64,000 nt of DNA from Roseivivax isoporae LMG 25204 (GCF_000521865.1 NZ_JAME01000009.1:1-64000); one strand, 5' to 3'. Counted from the first letter of the stretch, positions 53,411 to 63,437 are shown. Translations and numbers: made by a program. Notes: a model not told the origin generated them from the sequence alone.

Positions 53411-54199
53411 ATGACTCAGTCGAATGGCGGGATCAGCTGCCAGGCCGGATGCTGGGCGATGGCGTTTGGGGCGGGGGCGCTCACCACGGTGCTCCTGCTT
53501 GTTCTCGGCGGAACCGGGATCGTGGGGTCGGTCTTTCTGGGCGGCGTCGCGTTCCTGTTCCTGGGCTTTCTTCTGAGCGTGGTGTTCTGCACGCCGATGA
53601 CCAAGCCCGGCGATGCCTCGCTGCTCAAGCCCGGCGCAGGCGCGGGGACACGGCACGGCGCCCAGGCGGGGCCGGCCGCACACGGACATGCTGCGGCCGC
53701 GACCGCGCCGGCGCAGACGGCGGCTCCTGCGCCGACCCCGGCGCCCGCACCGGCAGCCCCGGCGCCCGCACCGGCTGCCGCGGCGCCGTCGTCCTCGGCA
53801 ACCGCCGCGGCCGACGCCGAGACCGGCGCCAAGGTCAAGCCGTCGCGCGAGCTGCCGGGGCAGGCGGACCTGTCCGGCCGCAAGGGCGAGTGGAAATACA
53901 GCGGCGCGAACGGCACCGCGAACGGGTCCGGCGCGCATGACGCGGCGGGCCGCAAGCCCGAGACGCTGCCGGCCCCGCGATCGGGCGGAGCCGACGACCT
54001 GAAGAAGATCAAGGGCATCGGCCCGAAACTCGAGGAAGTCTGCAACAGCCTCGGGGTCTACCATTTCGACCAGATCGCCAGCTGGTCCGACGAGGAAATC
54101 GCCTGGGTCGACGACAACCTCGAAGGCTTCAAGGGCCGCGTGAGCCGCGACAACTGGGTCGAACAGGCCCGCGCGCTTGCATCCGGCAGCGGATCGTGA
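53411..54199 (+). CDS. Membrane protein with Ala/Pro linker and C-terminal HhH-type domain
   Basis: The 262-residue protein has two N-terminal hydrophobic segments (about 14-36 and 38-60), a long Ala/Pro/Thr linker with P-A-P-A-P-type repeats (about 85-135), and a C-terminal HhH-like domain at residues 192-256 ([13 protein letters not shown], then Y-H-F-D-Q-I-A). This domain matches the NuoE extension (49 of 65 identical by my count). The ATG at 53411 is chosen because GGGGAGAGAGAGG precedes it. The domain type is known from DNA-binding or structural HhH proteins. Here it probably mediates protein contacts at or near complex I. Confidence 0.8.
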   Translation: MTQSNGGISCQAGCWAMAFGAGALTTVLLLVLGGTGIVGSVFLGGVAFLFLGFLLSVVFCTPMTKPGDASLLKPGAGAGTRHGAQAGPAAHGHAAAATAPAQTAAPAPTPAPAPAAPAPAPAAAAPSSSATAAADAETGAKVKPSRELPGQADLSGRKGEWKYSGANGTANGSGAHDAAGRKPETLPAPRSGGADDLKKIKGIGPKLEEVCNSLGVYHFDQIASWSDEEIAWVDDNLEGFKGRVSRDNWVEQARALASGSGS

Positions 54200-54248
54200 A
54201 CACCCCACTGCGTCGCCAGCGGCGGCGCCGATCGACGGAAGGCAGAGG

Positions 54249-54509
54249 ATGCAGCGGCGGGACGACACGGACGAACGGATCGCTCGGCAGGGGCGCATCA
54301 TCGCTCTCGTGATCGCGGGCACCGGGCTCGTCTGGATCGGCGCGACGGCGCTCGGGGCCGCGCTGGACTGGAGCCAGCGCACCCGGGCGTTCTTCGACCT
54401 GGCCGCCCTCGCGGGGTTCGGGACGGCGATCTACATGATCTACCAGCTTTGGCAGGCGCGCCGACGCGGCGCCGGCCGGGGCCACGAGGCCCAGACACGC
54501 AAGGACTGA
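54249..54509 (+). CDS. DUF5337 small membrane protein
   Basis: The 86-residue protein has two hydrophobic helices (about 17-36 and 46-66) with charged ends, starting with [13 protein letters not shown]. It matches the Rhodobacterales family DUF5337, which in these genomes is regularly found in the nuo operon directly before nuoF. Function is not known. The ATG at 54249 follows GGAAGGCAGAGG. Five bases separate it from nuoF. Confidence 0.8.
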   Translation: MQRRDDTDERIARQGRIIALVIAGTGLVWIGATALGAALDWSQRTRAFFDLAALAGFGTAIYMIYQLWQARRRGAGRGHEAQTRKD

Positions 54510-54513
54510 GCAC

Positions 54514-55797
54514 ATGCTGAAAGACCAAGACCGCATCTTCACCAACCTCTACGGAATGCACGACCGCTCGCTCGCCGGTGCGAAGAAGCGGGGGCACTGG
54601 GACGGCACGGCCGACATCATCAAGCGCGGCCGCGACGCGATCGTCGACGAGATGAAGAAGTCCGGCCTGCGCGGGCGCGGCGGCGCGGGCTTCCCGACCG
54701 GGCTCAAGTGGTCCTTCATGCCCAAGGAATCGGATGGCCGCCCGGCCTATCTCGTGGTGAACGCGGACGAGTCCGAGCCCGGGACCTGCAAGGACCGCGA
54801 GATCATGCGCCACGATCCGCACACGCTGATCGAGGGCTGCCTGATCGCCTCCTTCGCGATGAACGCGCATGCCTGCTACATCTACATCCGCGGCGAATAC
54901 ATCCGCGAGAAGGAAGCGCTGCAGAACGCCATCGACGAGGCCTACGAGGACGGCCTCCTCGGACGCAACGCCGCCGGCTCGGGCTGGGACTTCGACCTCT
55001 ACCTGCACCACGGCGCGGGCGCCTATATCTGCGGCGAGGAGACGGCGCTCCTCGAATCGCTCGAAGGCAAGAAGGGCATGCCGCGGATGAAGCCGCCGTT
55101 CCCGGCCGGCGCCGGTCTCTACGGCTGCCCGACCACGGTGAACAACGTCGAATCGATCGCCGTCGTGCCGACCATTCTGCGCCGCGGCGCCGAATGGTTC
55201 TCGTCCTTCGGCCGCCCCAACAACGCCGGCACCAAGGTCTTCGCCATCTCGGGCCACGTGAACAATCCCTGCGTGGTCGAAGAGGAGATGTCGATCTCCT
55301 TCGAGGAGCTGATCGACCGCCATTGCGGCGGCATCCGCGGCGGCTGGGACAACCTCAAGGCGGTGATCCCCGGCGGCTCGTCGGTGCCCTGCATCCGAGG
55401 CGAGAACATGCGCGAGGCGATCATGGACTTCGACTGGCTGCGCGAGCAGCGCTCGGGTCTCGGCACCGCGGCGGTCATCGTGATGGACAAGTCGACCGAC
55501 ATCATCAAGGCGATCTGGCGGCTGTCGAAATTCTACAAGCACGAGAGCTGCGGCCAGTGCACGCCCTGCCGCGAAGGCACCGGCTGGATGATGCGCGTCA
55601 TGGACCGCCTCGTGCGGGGCGAGGCCGAGGTCGAGGAGATCGACATGCTCCTCGACGTGACGAAGCAGGTCGAGGGCCACACCATCTGCGCGCTCGGCGA
55701 CGCGGCGGCCTGGCCGATCCAGGGTCTCATCCGCAACTTCCGCGACGAGATCGAGGACCGCATCCGGCACAAGCGCGGACCGATCGCGGCCGAGTGA
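54514..55797 (+). CDS. nuoF: NADH-quinone oxidoreductase subunit F (FMN, NADH-binding)
   Basis: The 427-residue subunit binds NADH and FMN and carries cluster N3. Motifs are [13 protein letters not shown] near residue 53, [13 protein letters not shown] near 86, Y-I-C-G-E-E-T-A-L near 170, and the Fe-S ligands [12 protein letters not shown] near 345. It is the electron entry point of complex I. The sequence is close to full family length. Confidence 0.97.
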   Translation: MLKDQDRIFTNLYGMHDRSLAGAKKRGHWDGTADIIKRGRDAIVDEMKKSGLRGRGGAGFPTGLKWSFMPKESDGRPAYLVVNADESEPGTCKDREIMRHDPHTLIEGCLIASFAMNAHACYIYIRGEYIREKEALQNAIDEAYEDGLLGRNAAGSGWDFDLYLHHGAGAYICGEETALLESLEGKKGMPRMKPPFPAGAGLYGCPTTVNNVESIAVVPTILRRGAEWFSSFGRPNNAGTKVFAISGHVNNPCVVEEEMSISFEELIDRHCGGIRGGWDNLKAVIPGGSSVPCIRGENMREAIMDFDWLREQRSGLGTAAVIVMDKSTDIIKAIWRLSKFYKHESCGQCTPCREGTGWMMRVMDRLVRGEAEVEEIDMLLDVTKQVEGHTICALGDAAAWPIQGLIRNFRDEIEDRIRHKRGPIAAE

Positions 55798-55830
55798 CCG
55801 GACGCGCGTTTCCCTGAGGCGCGACATGCG

Positions 55831-55859
55831 GCGCGGCGGGTTTCCGGGCCCCGCCGCGC
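55831..55859 (+). terminator. Strong hairpin after nuoF
   Basis: GCGCGGCGGG and CCCGCCGCGC form a perfect 10-bp stem with a 9-base loop, 33 bp after the nuoF stop. There is no T-run. It may attenuate the operon or stabilise the upstream mRNA, and its presence separates the nuoA-F block from the small genes before nuoG. Confidence 0.5.
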
Positions 55860-55913
55860 GGATCGGGAGCGGTTTCCTTTCCGCGCCCGCAGTCCATATG
55901 GCGTCGGGACCAC

Positions 55914-55946
55914 AGCCATACCGAAGCCATACGGAAGCCATCCATG
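55914..55946 (+). repeat. Three tandem 11-bp repeats before a small membrane gene
   Basis: AGCCATACCGA, AGCCATACGGA and AGCCATCCATG follow each other without gap, and the third contains the ATG of the downstream gene at 55944. The array may be a local expansion that moved the start codon or affects translation. It may also be neutral. Confidence 0.45.
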
Positions 55947-56204
55947 ACCCGAAGCCAGCGGCTGCTGTTCATCCTCCTCGTCTGGCTGGCCGTCTATCCC
56001 GGCGTCCTGATCTTTGCCGAACTCGTCGCCTGGATCGCTCCCGGAGCCCCGGTCTGGCTCCGCATCCTCCTGTCGACCGCGGTGACGGTTCCCACGATCT
56101 CGCTCGTCGTCCTGCCGCGGGTCACCCGGCTCGTCGCGGCCGCCAAGGGGCAGAGCGTCGCGGATCTGAAGCGCGCCGAGGCTGCCGCGGCCGAACCCGG
56201 CTGA
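55944..56204 (+). CDS. Small membrane protein (86 aa), unknown
   Basis: The product has two hydrophobic segments, about residues 7-30 (L-L-F-I-L-L-V-W-L-A-V-Y-P-G-V-L-I-F) and 38-60, followed by a basic cytoplasmic tail. No family is recognised. It resembles other two-helix proteins that accompany complex I genes in this group. It lies between nuoF and the lipoprotein gene in the nuo operon, and its start codon is inside a tandem repeat. Codon use is similar to neighbours. Confidence 0.6.
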   Translation: MTRSQRLLFILLVWLAVYPGVLIFAELVAWIAPGAPVWLRILLSTAVTVPTISLVVLPRVTRLVAAAKGQSVADLKRAEAAAAEPG

Positions 56205-56365
56205 CCTGTCGCCCGCGGGCGACGCTTGTCGGTCCGCCGCGCGAACGGGCTGGACCGCCCGGCCTTGCCCGGTCTAAACACCTGTCAGGGCACCGTTCCG
56301 GTACGTGCGGCACAGGGGCCCGACCGAAGACACGACCGCAGACAAGACGGAGACGGACCTCACAG

Positions 56366-56713
56366 ATGCGCGCGATCCTGATCCTCTGCGCCGCGGCACT
56401 GGCGCTCGCCGCCTGCACCGAAAGCTCGAAGCGGGTTCGTTTCGACGGAAATTTCTACCGCGGCAGCGCCAAGGCGCCGGCGACCGACCGGCACAACTTC
56501 ACCGCCTCGGTGGGCCCGGTCCGGCTCGGGCTCAACGGCGCGCGGCAGGCAGCGTTCTACGAGGGCACGCTGCATTGCGTGCGCCATTTCGGCACCTCCG
56601 ACATCGCCTGGGCCGTCCATCCGACCGAGGCCCCGCAGGAGGCGCTGCCCATCCAGGGCGACCGGCTCGTGGTCCGCGGGCGCTGCCTCGAATGGCCCGA
56701 ACCCGGCGCCTGA
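56366..56713 (+). CDS. Small lipoprotein in the nuo operon (second)
   Basis: The 115-residue product begins with M-R-A-I-L-I-L-C-A-A-A-L-A-L-A-A-C, a short lipoprotein signal with lipobox L-A-A-C and Cys17 as the acylation site. The mature part has a predicted beta-rich domain with a Cys pair near residues 72 and 108 that could form a disulfide. The family is unknown to me. GGAGACGG precedes the ATG. It follows the small membrane gene by 161 bp. Confidence 0.65.
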   Translation: MRAILILCAAALALAACTESSKRVRFDGNFYRGSAKAPATDRHNFTASVGPVRLGLNGARQAAFYEGTLHCVRHFGTSDIAWAVHPTEAPQEALPIQGDRLVVRGRCLEWPEPGA

Positions 56714-56829
56714 ACGCGCGTCCTGACGCTCCGTCAGGGCGCGGCGACATTGCATAACCGTGCGCCGGGCCCACATTTCTGACCGGACCTGCCGGCGTCC
56801 TCCGCCGGCCCCACGGACGGAGAAACCCC

Positions 56830-57240
56830 ATGCGCCGCACTGCCGCCCTTGCCGCCATGCTCGCCCTTTCGGCCACGCTTGCCGTGCCCGCGGCCGCGCA
56901 GGCCAAGCCGCCGCTGCGCGAGGTGTCCGAGATCGACGACGGCCTGATGGCGGTCGCGATCGCCGACCAGATCCGCAAGTCCTGCGACGGAATCAGCGCC
57001 CGCATGATCCGCGCCTATTCGCGGCTCAACACGCTCAAGTCGCGCGCGGAATCGCTCGGCTACTCGAGCGGCGAGATCGAGGACTACGTGACCTCTAAGG
57101 ACGAGAAGCGCCGCATGCGCGCGAAGGCGGAACGCTACCTCGCGCAACGCGGAGTCGACGCCGCGGACGAGACGCAGCTCTGCCGCTTCGGCCGCGCCGA
57201 GATCGCGTCGAACACCGCCATCGGCTCGCTCCTGCGCTAG
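56830..57240 (+). CDS. DUF5333 secreted protein
   Basis: The 136-residue protein has a Sec signal peptide ([20 protein letters not shown], cleavage near residue 25) and a helical mature domain. Two cysteines (Cys57, Cys118) are likely paired, and a Lys/Arg-rich helix lies near residues 86-105. It matches DUF5333, a Rhodobacterales family commonly placed next to nuoG. It acts in the periplasm, and its function is unknown. It is the last accessory gene before nuoG. Confidence 0.8.
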   Translation: MRRTAALAAMLALSATLAVPAAAQAKPPLREVSEIDDGLMAVAIADQIRKSCDGISARMIRAYSRLNTLKSRAESLGYSSGEIEDYVTSKDEKRRMRAKAERYLAQRGVDAADETQLCRFGRAEIASNTAIGSLLR

Positions 57241-57386
57241 GGCGCCCGCGCTCGGATTTGCCGCACGCGCCTGCGCGGCTTACGTCTGGTGTCCGGGCAG
57301 CGGGGGCGTTAGAACGGCCCCAGCGACGCCACGCGCCGCGCTGCAGCGCGCCCGTGCGCCCCGAGCAGACGAAGGACCGAAGCCCC

Positions 57387-59408
57387 ATGTCCGAAACGCG
57401 CAAGATCATCATCGACGGCACCGAGGTCGAGGTCGACTCGGCGATGACGCTGATCCAGGCCTGCGAGGAGGCGGGGATCGAGATCCCGCGCTTCTGCTAC
57501 CATGAGCGCCTGTCGATCGCCGGAAACTGCCGCATGTGCCTCGTAGAGGTCGTCGGCGGTCCGCCGAAACCCGCAGCCTCCTGCGCCATGCAGGTGCGCG
57601 ACCTGCGCCCCGGCCCCGAGGGCCAGCCGCCGCAGGTGCGGACCAATTCCCCCATGGTCAAGAAGGCCCGCGAGGGGGTGATGGAGTTCCTGCTCATCAA
57701 TCACCCGCTCGACTGCCCGATCTGCGACCAGGGCGGTGAATGCGACCTGCAGGACCAGGCGATGGCCTACGGCGTCGACTTCTCGCGCTACCGCGAGCCC
57801 AAGCGCGCGGTGGCCAACATGGACCTCGGACCGCTCGTCGGCACGCACATGACGCGCTGCATCTCGTGCACGCGCTGCGTCCGCTTCATCACCGAGGTGG
57901 CGGGCATGCCCGAGCTCGGCCAGACCGGCCGGGGCGAGGATGCCGAGATCACCGCCTATCTGGGCCAGACGCTCGAATCCGAGCTGCAGGGCAACATCAT
58001 CGACCTCTGCCCGGTGGGCGCGCTGACCTCGAAGCCCTACGCCTTCACCGCGCGGCCCTGGGAGCTCAGCAAGACCGAGTCGATCGACGTCATGGACGCG
58101 CTCGGGTCCTCGATCCGTGTGGACGCGAAGGGGCGCGAGGTCATGCGCTTCCTGCCGCGCAACCACGACGGCACCAACGAGGAATGGATCTCGGACAAGT
58201 CGCGTTTCGTCTGGGACGGGCTGAAGCGGCAGCGGCTCGACCGACCCTACATCCGCGAGAACGGCAAGCTGCGCCCGGCTACCTGGCCCGAGGCGCTCGC
58301 CAAGGCCGCCGACGCGCTGAAGGGCGCGAAGAAGCCCGTGGGCCTCGCGGGCGACCTTGCCCCGGTCGAGGCGGTCTACGCCCTGAAGAGCCTCGTCGAA
58401 AGCTTCGGCGGGACCACCGAGTGCCGCACGGACGGCGCGAAGCTGCCCGCCGGCAACCGGTCGGGCTATGTCGGCACCGCCGCGATCGAGGACATCGACC
58501 ACGCGCGCCACATCCAGCTCATCGGCACGAATCCCCGCACCGAGGCGCCCGTCCTGAACGCGCGCATCCGCAAGGCCTGGACGCGCGGCGCGCAGGTCGG
58601 GCTCGTGGGCGAGGCGGTCGACCTGACCTACGACTACCACCACGTGGGCACCGACCGCGCGGCGCTCGAGGGGCTCCTGCGCCACGACTTCACCGACGTG
58701 GTCGACCAGCCGTCGCTGATCATCGTGGGGCAGGGCGCGCTGACCGGCGACGATGGCGCGGCGGTTCTCGCCGCGGCCATGGACCTGGCCGAGCGGACGT
58801 CGTCGGGCCTTCTCGTCCTGCACACCGCCGCCGGGCGCGTCGGCGCGATGGACGTGGGCGCGGTGACCGAAGGCGGGCTGGCCGCCGCGATGGACGGCGC
58901 CGACCTGGTCTACAACCTCGGGGCCGACGAGATCGACGTGGCCGACGGCCCGTTCGTGATCTACCAGGGCAGCCATGGCGACCGGGGCGCACACCGCGCC
59001 GACGTGATCCTGCCTGGCGCCGCCTATACCGAGGAACAGGGCCTCTTCGTGAACACCGAAGGACGTCCGCAGCTTGCGCTGCGCGCCGGGTTCCCGCCGG
59101 GCGAGGCCAAGGAGAACTGGGCGATCCTGCGGGCGCTGTCGGCCGAGGCGGGCAAGACGCTGCCCTTCGACAGTCTCGCGCAATTGCGCCAGAAGCTCGC
59201 AGAAGTGGCGCCGCAGCTCATGGACCTCGATCGCGTGCCGGAGAACCCGTGGCAGAAGCTCGAGCCGGGCAAACTGGTGCAGGGCGCATTCGTTCCGGCA
59301 ATCCGCGACTTCTACCTCACGAACCCGATCGCCCGGGCGAGCGCGCTGATGGCCGAGCTGTCGGCGAACGCCAAGGCGCGGGCGCAGACGCAGATCGCCG
59401 CGGAGTAG
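57387..59408 (+). CDS. nuoG: NADH-quinone oxidoreductase subunit G
   Basis: The 673-residue subunit has the N-terminal [2Fe-2S] domain (R-F-C-Y-H-E, then G-N-C-R-M-C near residues 37-55), a [4Fe-4S] region with C[15 protein letters not shown] near 110-125, and C-x-x-C-x-R-C-V-R-F. A molybdopterin-oxidoreductase-like C-terminal half follows (about 220-670) that has lost its cofactor in complex I. It carries electrons from NuoE/F toward NuoI. The start at 57387 has an A-G-G-A-like site upstream. Length agrees with alphaproteobacterial NuoG. Confidence 0.97.
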   Translation: MSETRKIIIDGTEVEVDSAMTLIQACEEAGIEIPRFCYHERLSIAGNCRMCLVEVVGGPPKPAASCAMQVRDLRPGPEGQPPQVRTNSPMVKKAREGVMEFLLINHPLDCPICDQGGECDLQDQAMAYGVDFSRYREPKRAVANMDLGPLVGTHMTRCISCTRCVRFITEVAGMPELGQTGRGEDAEITAYLGQTLESELQGNIIDLCPVGALTSKPYAFTARPWELSKTESIDVMDALGSSIRVDAKGREVMRFLPRNHDGTNEEWISDKSRFVWDGLKRQRLDRPYIRENGKLRPATWPEALAKAADALKGAKKPVGLAGDLAPVEAVYALKSLVESFGGTTECRTDGAKLPAGNRSGYVGTAAIEDIDHARHIQLIGTNPRTEAPVLNARIRKAWTRGAQVGLVGEAVDLTYDYHHVGTDRAALEGLLRHDFTDVVDQPSLIIVGQGALTGDDGAAVLAAAMDLAERTSSGLLVLHTAAGRVGAMDVGAVTEGGLAAAMDGADLVYNLGADEIDVADGPFVIYQGSHGDRGAHRADVILPGAAYTEEQGLFVNTEGRPQLALRAGFPPGEAKENWAILRALSAEAGKTLPFDSLAQLRQKLAEVAPQLMDLDRVPENPWQKLEPGKLVQGAFVPAIRDFYLTNPIARASALMAELSANAKARAQTQIAAE

Positions 59409-59417
59409 AGTTCGGAC

Positions 59418-59849
59418 ATGGACCGGGTCCGGCCGTCTGCCCGCGCCCTGTCCGGCGCGGGCCTGAGCGGGGTCGCGGCCGTCCTGGCGCTGTCGGCCTG
59501 CACGGCCGGCGCGCCGGAGACGGACCCGGACCTGCCGTTCGATCCCGTCTACGAGGGGATCGAGACGCGGCTTCTCGACGGCGATCTCGTGCAGTTCCAC
59601 GTGGCCATGCGCGGTGCGCGCGGCAGCGCGGACATCGAGGACTATGCAGAGTGCGCTGCAGCGCAGTATGCTCTGATCCGAGGCTACGGTTTCGCGCGGC
59701 ATTTGCGCACAAATGTCGTCGAGGAGGGTGGCCTCTGGCGCGCAGATGCGGTTTACACCATCTCGCCCGCCCTGCCTCGCGGGTTGAAGACGATCGACGC
59801 CGAAGTGACCGCCTTCATGTGCGCGGAAAACGGAATACCGACGGTGTGA
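59418..59849 (+). CDS. Small lipoprotein in the nuo operon (third)
   Basis: The 143-residue product has a long n-region, a hydrophobic stretch (residues 14-26) and lipobox L-S-A-C with Cys28 as the acylation site. The mature domain contains D-L-V-Q-F-H-V-A-M-R-G-A, then a Cys pair near residues 79 and 136, and ends E-V-T-A-F-M-C-A-E-N-G. The family is unknown to me. It sits between nuoG and nuoH and is one of three predicted lipoproteins in this operon. Confidence 0.65.
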   Translation: MDRVRPSARALSGAGLSGVAAVLALSACTAGAPETDPDLPFDPVYEGIETRLLDGDLVQFHVAMRGARGSADIEDYAECAAAQYALIRGYGFARHLRTNVVEEGGLWRADAVYTISPALPRGLKTIDAEVTAFMCAENGIPTV

Positions 59850-59858
59850 GAGGACAAT

Positions 59859-60893
59859 ATGTCTGACTTCCTGACCACCCCCGGCGGCACAGCCCTGATC
59901 ATCGTGGCGCAGTGCCTCGCCATGGTCAGCTTCGTGATGCTGTCGCTGCTGTTCCTCGTCTATGGCGACCGCAAGATCTGGGCCGCCGTGCAGATGCGGC
60001 GCGGCCCGAACGTGGTCGGCGTGTACGGGCTCCTGCAGACCGTGGCCGACGCGCTGAAATACGTGGTCAAGGAAGTGGTCGTGCCCGCGGGCGCCGACCG
60101 CTCGGTCTTCCTCCTGGCGCCTCTCACGTCCTTCGTGCTGGCCATGATCGCCTGGGCGGTGATCCCGTTCAACGACACCTGGGTGCTGTCAGACATCAAC
60201 GTGGCCATCCTCTACGTCTTCGCCGTCTCCTCGCTCGAGGTCTACGGCGTGATCATGGGCGGCTGGGCGTCGAACTCGAAATATCCCTTCCTCGGCTCGC
60301 TGCGGTCGGCGGCGCAGATGATCTCCTACGAGGTGTCGCTGGGCCTGATCATCATCGGCGTGATCATCTCGACCGGCTCGATGAACTTCGGCGACATCGT
60401 GCGGGCGCAGGATACCGGCTGGCACTTCTTCGGCTGGTACTGGCTGCCGCACCTGCCGATGGTTTTCCTGTTCTTCATCTCGGCGCTGGCCGAGACGAAC
60501 CGCCCGCCCTTCGACCTGCCCGAGGCCGAATCGGAACTCGTGGCGGGCTACCAGGTCGAATACAGCTCGACCCCGTTCCTGTTGTTCATGGCCGGCGAAT
60601 ACATCGCCATCTTCCTGATGTGCGCGCTCACCTCGCTGCTGTTCTTCGGCGGGTGGCTGTCGCCGATCCCGGGCCTGCCCGACGGCGCGCTCTGGATGGT
60701 TGCGAAGATGGCGTTCTTCTTCTTCCTCTTCGCCATGGTGAAGGCGATCACCCCGCGCTACCGCTACGACCAGCTCATGCGCCTCGGCTGGAAGGTGTTC
60801 CTGCCCTTCAGCCTGGTCTGGGTGGTCTTCGTGGCCTTCGCGGCCCGCTTCGAATGGTTCGGCGGCATCTTCGCCCGCTGGGCGGGGGCGTGA
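59859..60893 (+). CDS. nuoH: NADH-quinone oxidoreductase subunit H
   Basis: The 344-residue subunit has about eight membrane helices and the conserved quinone-site segments [12 protein letters not shown] near residue 50, [16 protein letters not shown] near 210 and [12 protein letters not shown] near 302. It forms the base of the quinone tunnel where the peripheral arm meets the membrane. It follows the third lipoprotein gene by 9 bp. Confidence 0.97.
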   Translation: MSDFLTTPGGTALIIVAQCLAMVSFVMLSLLFLVYGDRKIWAAVQMRRGPNVVGVYGLLQTVADALKYVVKEVVVPAGADRSVFLLAPLTSFVLAMIAWAVIPFNDTWVLSDINVAILYVFAVSSLEVYGVIMGGWASNSKYPFLGSLRSAAQMISYEVSLGLIIIGVIISTGSMNFGDIVRAQDTGWHFFGWYWLPHLPMVFLFFISALAETNRPPFDLPEAESELVAGYQVEYSSTPFLLFMAGEYIAIFLMCALTSLLFFGGWLSPIPGLPDGALWMVAKMAFFFFLFAMVKAITPRYRYDQLMRLGWKVFLPFSLVWVVFVAFAARFEWFGGIFARWAGA

Positions 60894-60896
60894 GCC

Positions 60897-61214
60897 ATGG
60901 CCGATGCCCGCACCGTGCCTGACCTGAAGGCCGCGATCCTCGAGGCGCGCTATGTCGACATGATCGCGCTCGCGGACTTCGTGGTCCGCGATTGCGGACT
61001 GCCTGACATGGACGAGCAGGGCGAGATGCTGCCTCAGCAGAACGAGATCGCGGCCGCGATCTTCCGCTGGGCGGCAGGGGCGAAACTCGGCCAGCGGACG
61101 CCGCGCACGACGCCCGGCACCCGTGACGAAACACAAGACGATACCGGCGATCCCCTCATGGACGCCGCCGAGGCCGAGGCGCGGGCACAGGCCGCGCGCC
61201 CCGGTCAGGACTGA
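60897..61214 (+). CDS. Hypothetical acidic protein between nuoH and nuoI
   Basis: The 105-residue soluble product has an N-terminal helix ([19 protein letters not shown]), a central segment [19 protein letters not shown], and a disordered acidic tail. No domain or family is known to me. The ATG lies three bases after the nuoH stop, so translation is coupled. It is followed after 20 bp by nuoI. Composition is typical of a real, low-complexity-tailed Rhodobacterales protein. Confidence 0.6.
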   Translation: MADARTVPDLKAAILEARYVDMIALADFVVRDCGLPDMDEQGEMLPQQNEIAAAIFRWAAGAKLGQRTPRTTPGTRDETQDDTGDPLMDAAEAEARAQAARPGQD

Positions 61215-61234
61215 CCCCCGGAGGACGCTTCAAG

Positions 61235-61729
61235 ATGGCGACCATGGATTACACCCGCGCCGCGAAATACTTCCTGCTCCAGGATTTCTGGGTGGGGATG
61301 AAGCTCGGGCTGAAGTACTTCTTCGGCCCGAAGGCGACCCTGAACTACCCGCACGAGAAGGGGCCGCTCAGCCCGCGGTTCCGCGGCGAGCATGCCCTGC
61401 GCCGCTACCCGAACGGCGAGGAGCGCTGCATCGCGTGCAAGCTCTGCGAGGCGATCTGCCCCGCGCAGGCGATCACCATCGACGCGGAACCCCGCGACGA
61501 CGGCTCGCGCCGCACCACGCGCTACGACATCGACATGACGAAATGCATCTATTGCGGCTTCTGCCAGGAAGCCTGCCCGGTCGATGCGATCGTCGAGGGT
61601 CCGAACTTCGAGTTCTCCGCCGAGACCCGCGAGGAGCTGTTCTACGACAAGACCAAGCTGCTCGAGAACGGCGAACGCTGGGAGGCGGAGATCGCCCGCA
61701 ATCTCGAGATCGACGCGCCCTACAGATGA
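61235..61729 (+). CDS. nuoI: NADH-quinone oxidoreductase subunit I
   Basis: The 164-residue ferredoxin-like subunit carries two [4Fe-4S] clusters (N6a/N6b) in [12 protein letters not shown] near residue 66 and [12 protein letters not shown] near 105. The family's N-terminal F-F-G-P-K-A-T[18 protein letters not shown] segment is present. GGAGGACGC precedes the ATG. It relays electrons to NuoB. The stop overlaps the next small gene (ATGA). Confidence 0.97.
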   Translation: MATMDYTRAAKYFLLQDFWVGMKLGLKYFFGPKATLNYPHEKGPLSPRFRGEHALRRYPNGEERCIACKLCEAICPAQAITIDAEPRDDGSRRTTRYDIDMTKCIYCGFCQEACPVDAIVEGPNFEFSAETREELFYDKTKLLENGERWEAEIARNLEIDAPYR

Positions 61730-61938
61730 GCGAGGCGACGCTCAAGACCATCCTGGCCGAGATGCGGATGATGCGCGACGAGGTCGAGGACATGCGCGGC
61801 GAGATGTCGGTCATGCACCAGAAGATCGACGGTCTCTCCGTGCTTCTGACCATGCTCGCGGGCGCGCAGGTCTACGACGAGGACGACGACGATTTCGGCT
61901 CGCTCATGGACGACGTGGGGGAAGACAACCCGCAATGA
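61726..61938 (+). CDS. Short acidic coiled-coil-like protein (70 aa)
   Basis: The 70-residue product is a helix with many Met and charged residues ([18 protein letters not shown]). It includes an M-H-Q-K-I-D-G-L segment and an acidic tail (Y-D-E-D-D-D-D-F). I recognise no family. It begins in ATGA overlap with nuoI and ends in ATGA overlap with the carboxymuconolactone decarboxylase gene, so the three are translationally coupled. It could be a helical adaptor. Confidence 0.65.
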   Translation: MSEATLKTILAEMRMMRDEVEDMRGEMSVMHQKIDGLSVLLTMLAGAQVYDEDDDDFGSLMDDVGEDNPQ

Positions 61939-62351
61939 CCGCCAAGACCCCCTTCGAGCTGTTCATGCAGCAGGCGCAGGAGATGGCGCGGGCGTTCAAC
62001 CCCGCGCTCGAGAGCTTCGACCCGCGCCGGTTCGAGCAGATGTGGCCGACCATGCCCAAGGACGCCATGGAGATGTGGTTCGGCAAGGGCATCTCGAAGG
62101 ACGGCCTCGACGCCAAGACGCGGCTGCTCTTGACCTTGGCGGGGCTGACGATGCAAGGGGCGCAGGCGGACACGCAGGTGCGCATGACCGTGCGCCACGC
62201 GCTCGAGGCGGGGGCCACGCGGGACGAGATCGCCGAGACCATCGCGCAGATGTCGATGTTCGCCGGTATCCCCGCGATGACCCGCGCCATGGAACTGGCC
62301 CGCGAGGTCATGAACGACGCTGAGTCCAAAGGAAAGGACGAGGAGACATGA
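61935..62351 (+). CDS. Carboxymuconolactone decarboxylase (AhpD-like) family protein
   Basis: The 138-residue helical protein matches the CMD/AhpD fold. [15 protein letters not shown] lies near residue 57, and [23 protein letters not shown] near 80-102 is the classic proton-relay helix. The Cys-x-x-Cys of AhpD is absent, so it is unlikely to be a peroxiredoxin reductase. It is coupled by ATGA to its neighbours in the nuo operon. Its role beside complex I is unknown. Confidence 0.8.
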   Translation: MTAKTPFELFMQQAQEMARAFNPALESFDPRRFEQMWPTMPKDAMEMWFGKGISKDGLDAKTRLLLTLAGLTMQGAQADTQVRMTVRHALEAGATRDEIAETIAQMSMFAGIPAMTRAMELAREVMNDAESKGKDEET

Positions 62352-62950
62352 GCGCCTTTGCCTTCTACCTCTTCGCGGTGAGCTGCCTTGCGGGCGGTCT
62401 CTTCACCGTCATCAGCCGCCACCCGGTGCATTCGGTCCTTTGGCTGATCCTCGCCTTCCTCTCGGCGGCGGGACTGTTCGTGCTTCTGGGCGCGGAATTC
62501 GTGGCGATGCTGCTCGTGATCGTCTACGTGGGCGCCGTCGCGGTCCTGTTCCTGTTCGTGGTCATGATGCTCGACGTCGACTTTGCCGAGCTCAAGGCCG
62601 AGATGGCGCGCTTCATGCCGCTGGCGCTGCTGATCGGGATCATCATCCTGATGCAGTTCGCCGTGGCCTACGGCGCGTGGGAAAGCTCCGAGGGCGCGCG
62701 CGTGGCGATCCAGGCGGCGATCCCCGAGGCGCGCCACAACACCGAGGCGCTGGGGATCATCCTCTACGACCGCTACTTCCTGCTGTTCCAGCTCGCCGGG
62801 CTGATCCTGCTCGTGGCGATGATCGGGGCGATCGTGCTGACGCTGCGCCACCGCACGGACGTCAAGCGGCAGGACGTGCTGGCGCAGATGTACCGCGATC
62901 CGAAGAAGGCGATGGAACTGCGCGACGTGAAGCCCGGGCAGGGGCTCTGA
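62348..62950 (+). CDS. nuoJ: NADH-quinone oxidoreductase subunit J
   Basis: The 200-residue subunit has five membrane helices with the conserved N-terminal [10 protein letters not shown] and the [21 protein letters not shown] pi-bulge helix near 55-75, where the conserved glutamate and tyrosine lie. It is part of the proton path between NuoH and NuoK. A 4-bp ATGA overlap couples it to the preceding gene. Confidence 0.96.
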   Translation: MSAFAFYLFAVSCLAGGLFTVISRHPVHSVLWLILAFLSAAGLFVLLGAEFVAMLLVIVYVGAVAVLFLFVVMMLDVDFAELKAEMARFMPLALLIGIIILMQFAVAYGAWESSEGARVAIQAAIPEARHNTEALGIILYDRYFLLFQLAGLILLVAMIGAIVLTLRHRTDVKRQDVLAQMYRDPKKAMELRDVKPGQGL

Positions 62951-63066
62951 TGCGCGCGCGACGCCCGCCGGCACGACCGGCGGGGCGCCGCGCGGCCCGG
63001 GCGCTCGAGGCGCCCGTGGGATGGACGCTGTGGACCCGGCTGCGGTCCGTCCGCGGCAAGAAGTGA
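62950..63066 (+). CDS. Possible small Arg-rich ORF between nuoJ and nuoK (38 aa)
   Basis: A reading frame starts in the nuoJ stop (TGATG, ATG at 62950) and would encode a 38-residue basic peptide, [10 protein letters not shown] onward and ending W-T-R-L-R-S-V-R-G-K-K. Its placement is ideal for coupling, but a short Arg-rich frame in high-GC DNA arises easily by chance. There is no hydrophobic domain. It may equally be plain spacer between nuoJ and nuoK. Confidence 0.25.
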   Translation: MRARRPPARPAGRRAARALEAPVGWTLWTRLRSVRGKK

Positions 63067-63125
63067 GGCAGGCCGCGGCGGCGGCCCTGCGATGAACCAA
63101 GCGGGCAAAGGCCCGGAGGGACGAG

Positions 63126-63431
63126 ATGATCGGACTCGAACATTACCTGACGGTGGCGGCGGCTCTCTTCGTCATCGGCATCTTCGGGCTATTCCTCAAC
63201 CGCAAGAACGTCATCATCCTGCTGATGTCGATCGAGCTCATGCTGCTCGCGGTGAACATCAACCTCGTCGCCTTCTCGGCGCATCTCGGCGATCTCGTTG
63301 GGCAGGTCTTCACGCTGTTCGTCCTGACGGTCGCCGCGGCCGAGGCGGCCATCGGCCTTGCCATCCTCGTCTGCTTCTTCCGCAACCGCGGCACCATCGC
63401 CGTGGAAGACATCAACGTGATGAAAGGCTGA
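63126..63431 (+). CDS. nuoK: NADH-quinone oxidoreductase subunit K
   Basis: The 101-residue subunit has three membrane helices with conserved buried glutamates ([10 protein letters not shown] near residue 35 and [10 protein letters not shown] near 72). These are essential for proton translocation. GGAGGGACGAG precedes the ATG. It is the smallest antiporter-like complex I subunit, adjacent to NuoJ in the membrane. Confidence 0.97.
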   Translation: MIGLEHYLTVAAALFVIGIFGLFLNRKNVIILLMSIELMLLAVNINLVAFSAHLGDLVGQVFTLFVLTVAAAEAAIGLAILVCFFRNRGTIAVEDINVMKG

Positions 63432-63437
63432 CGCGCC

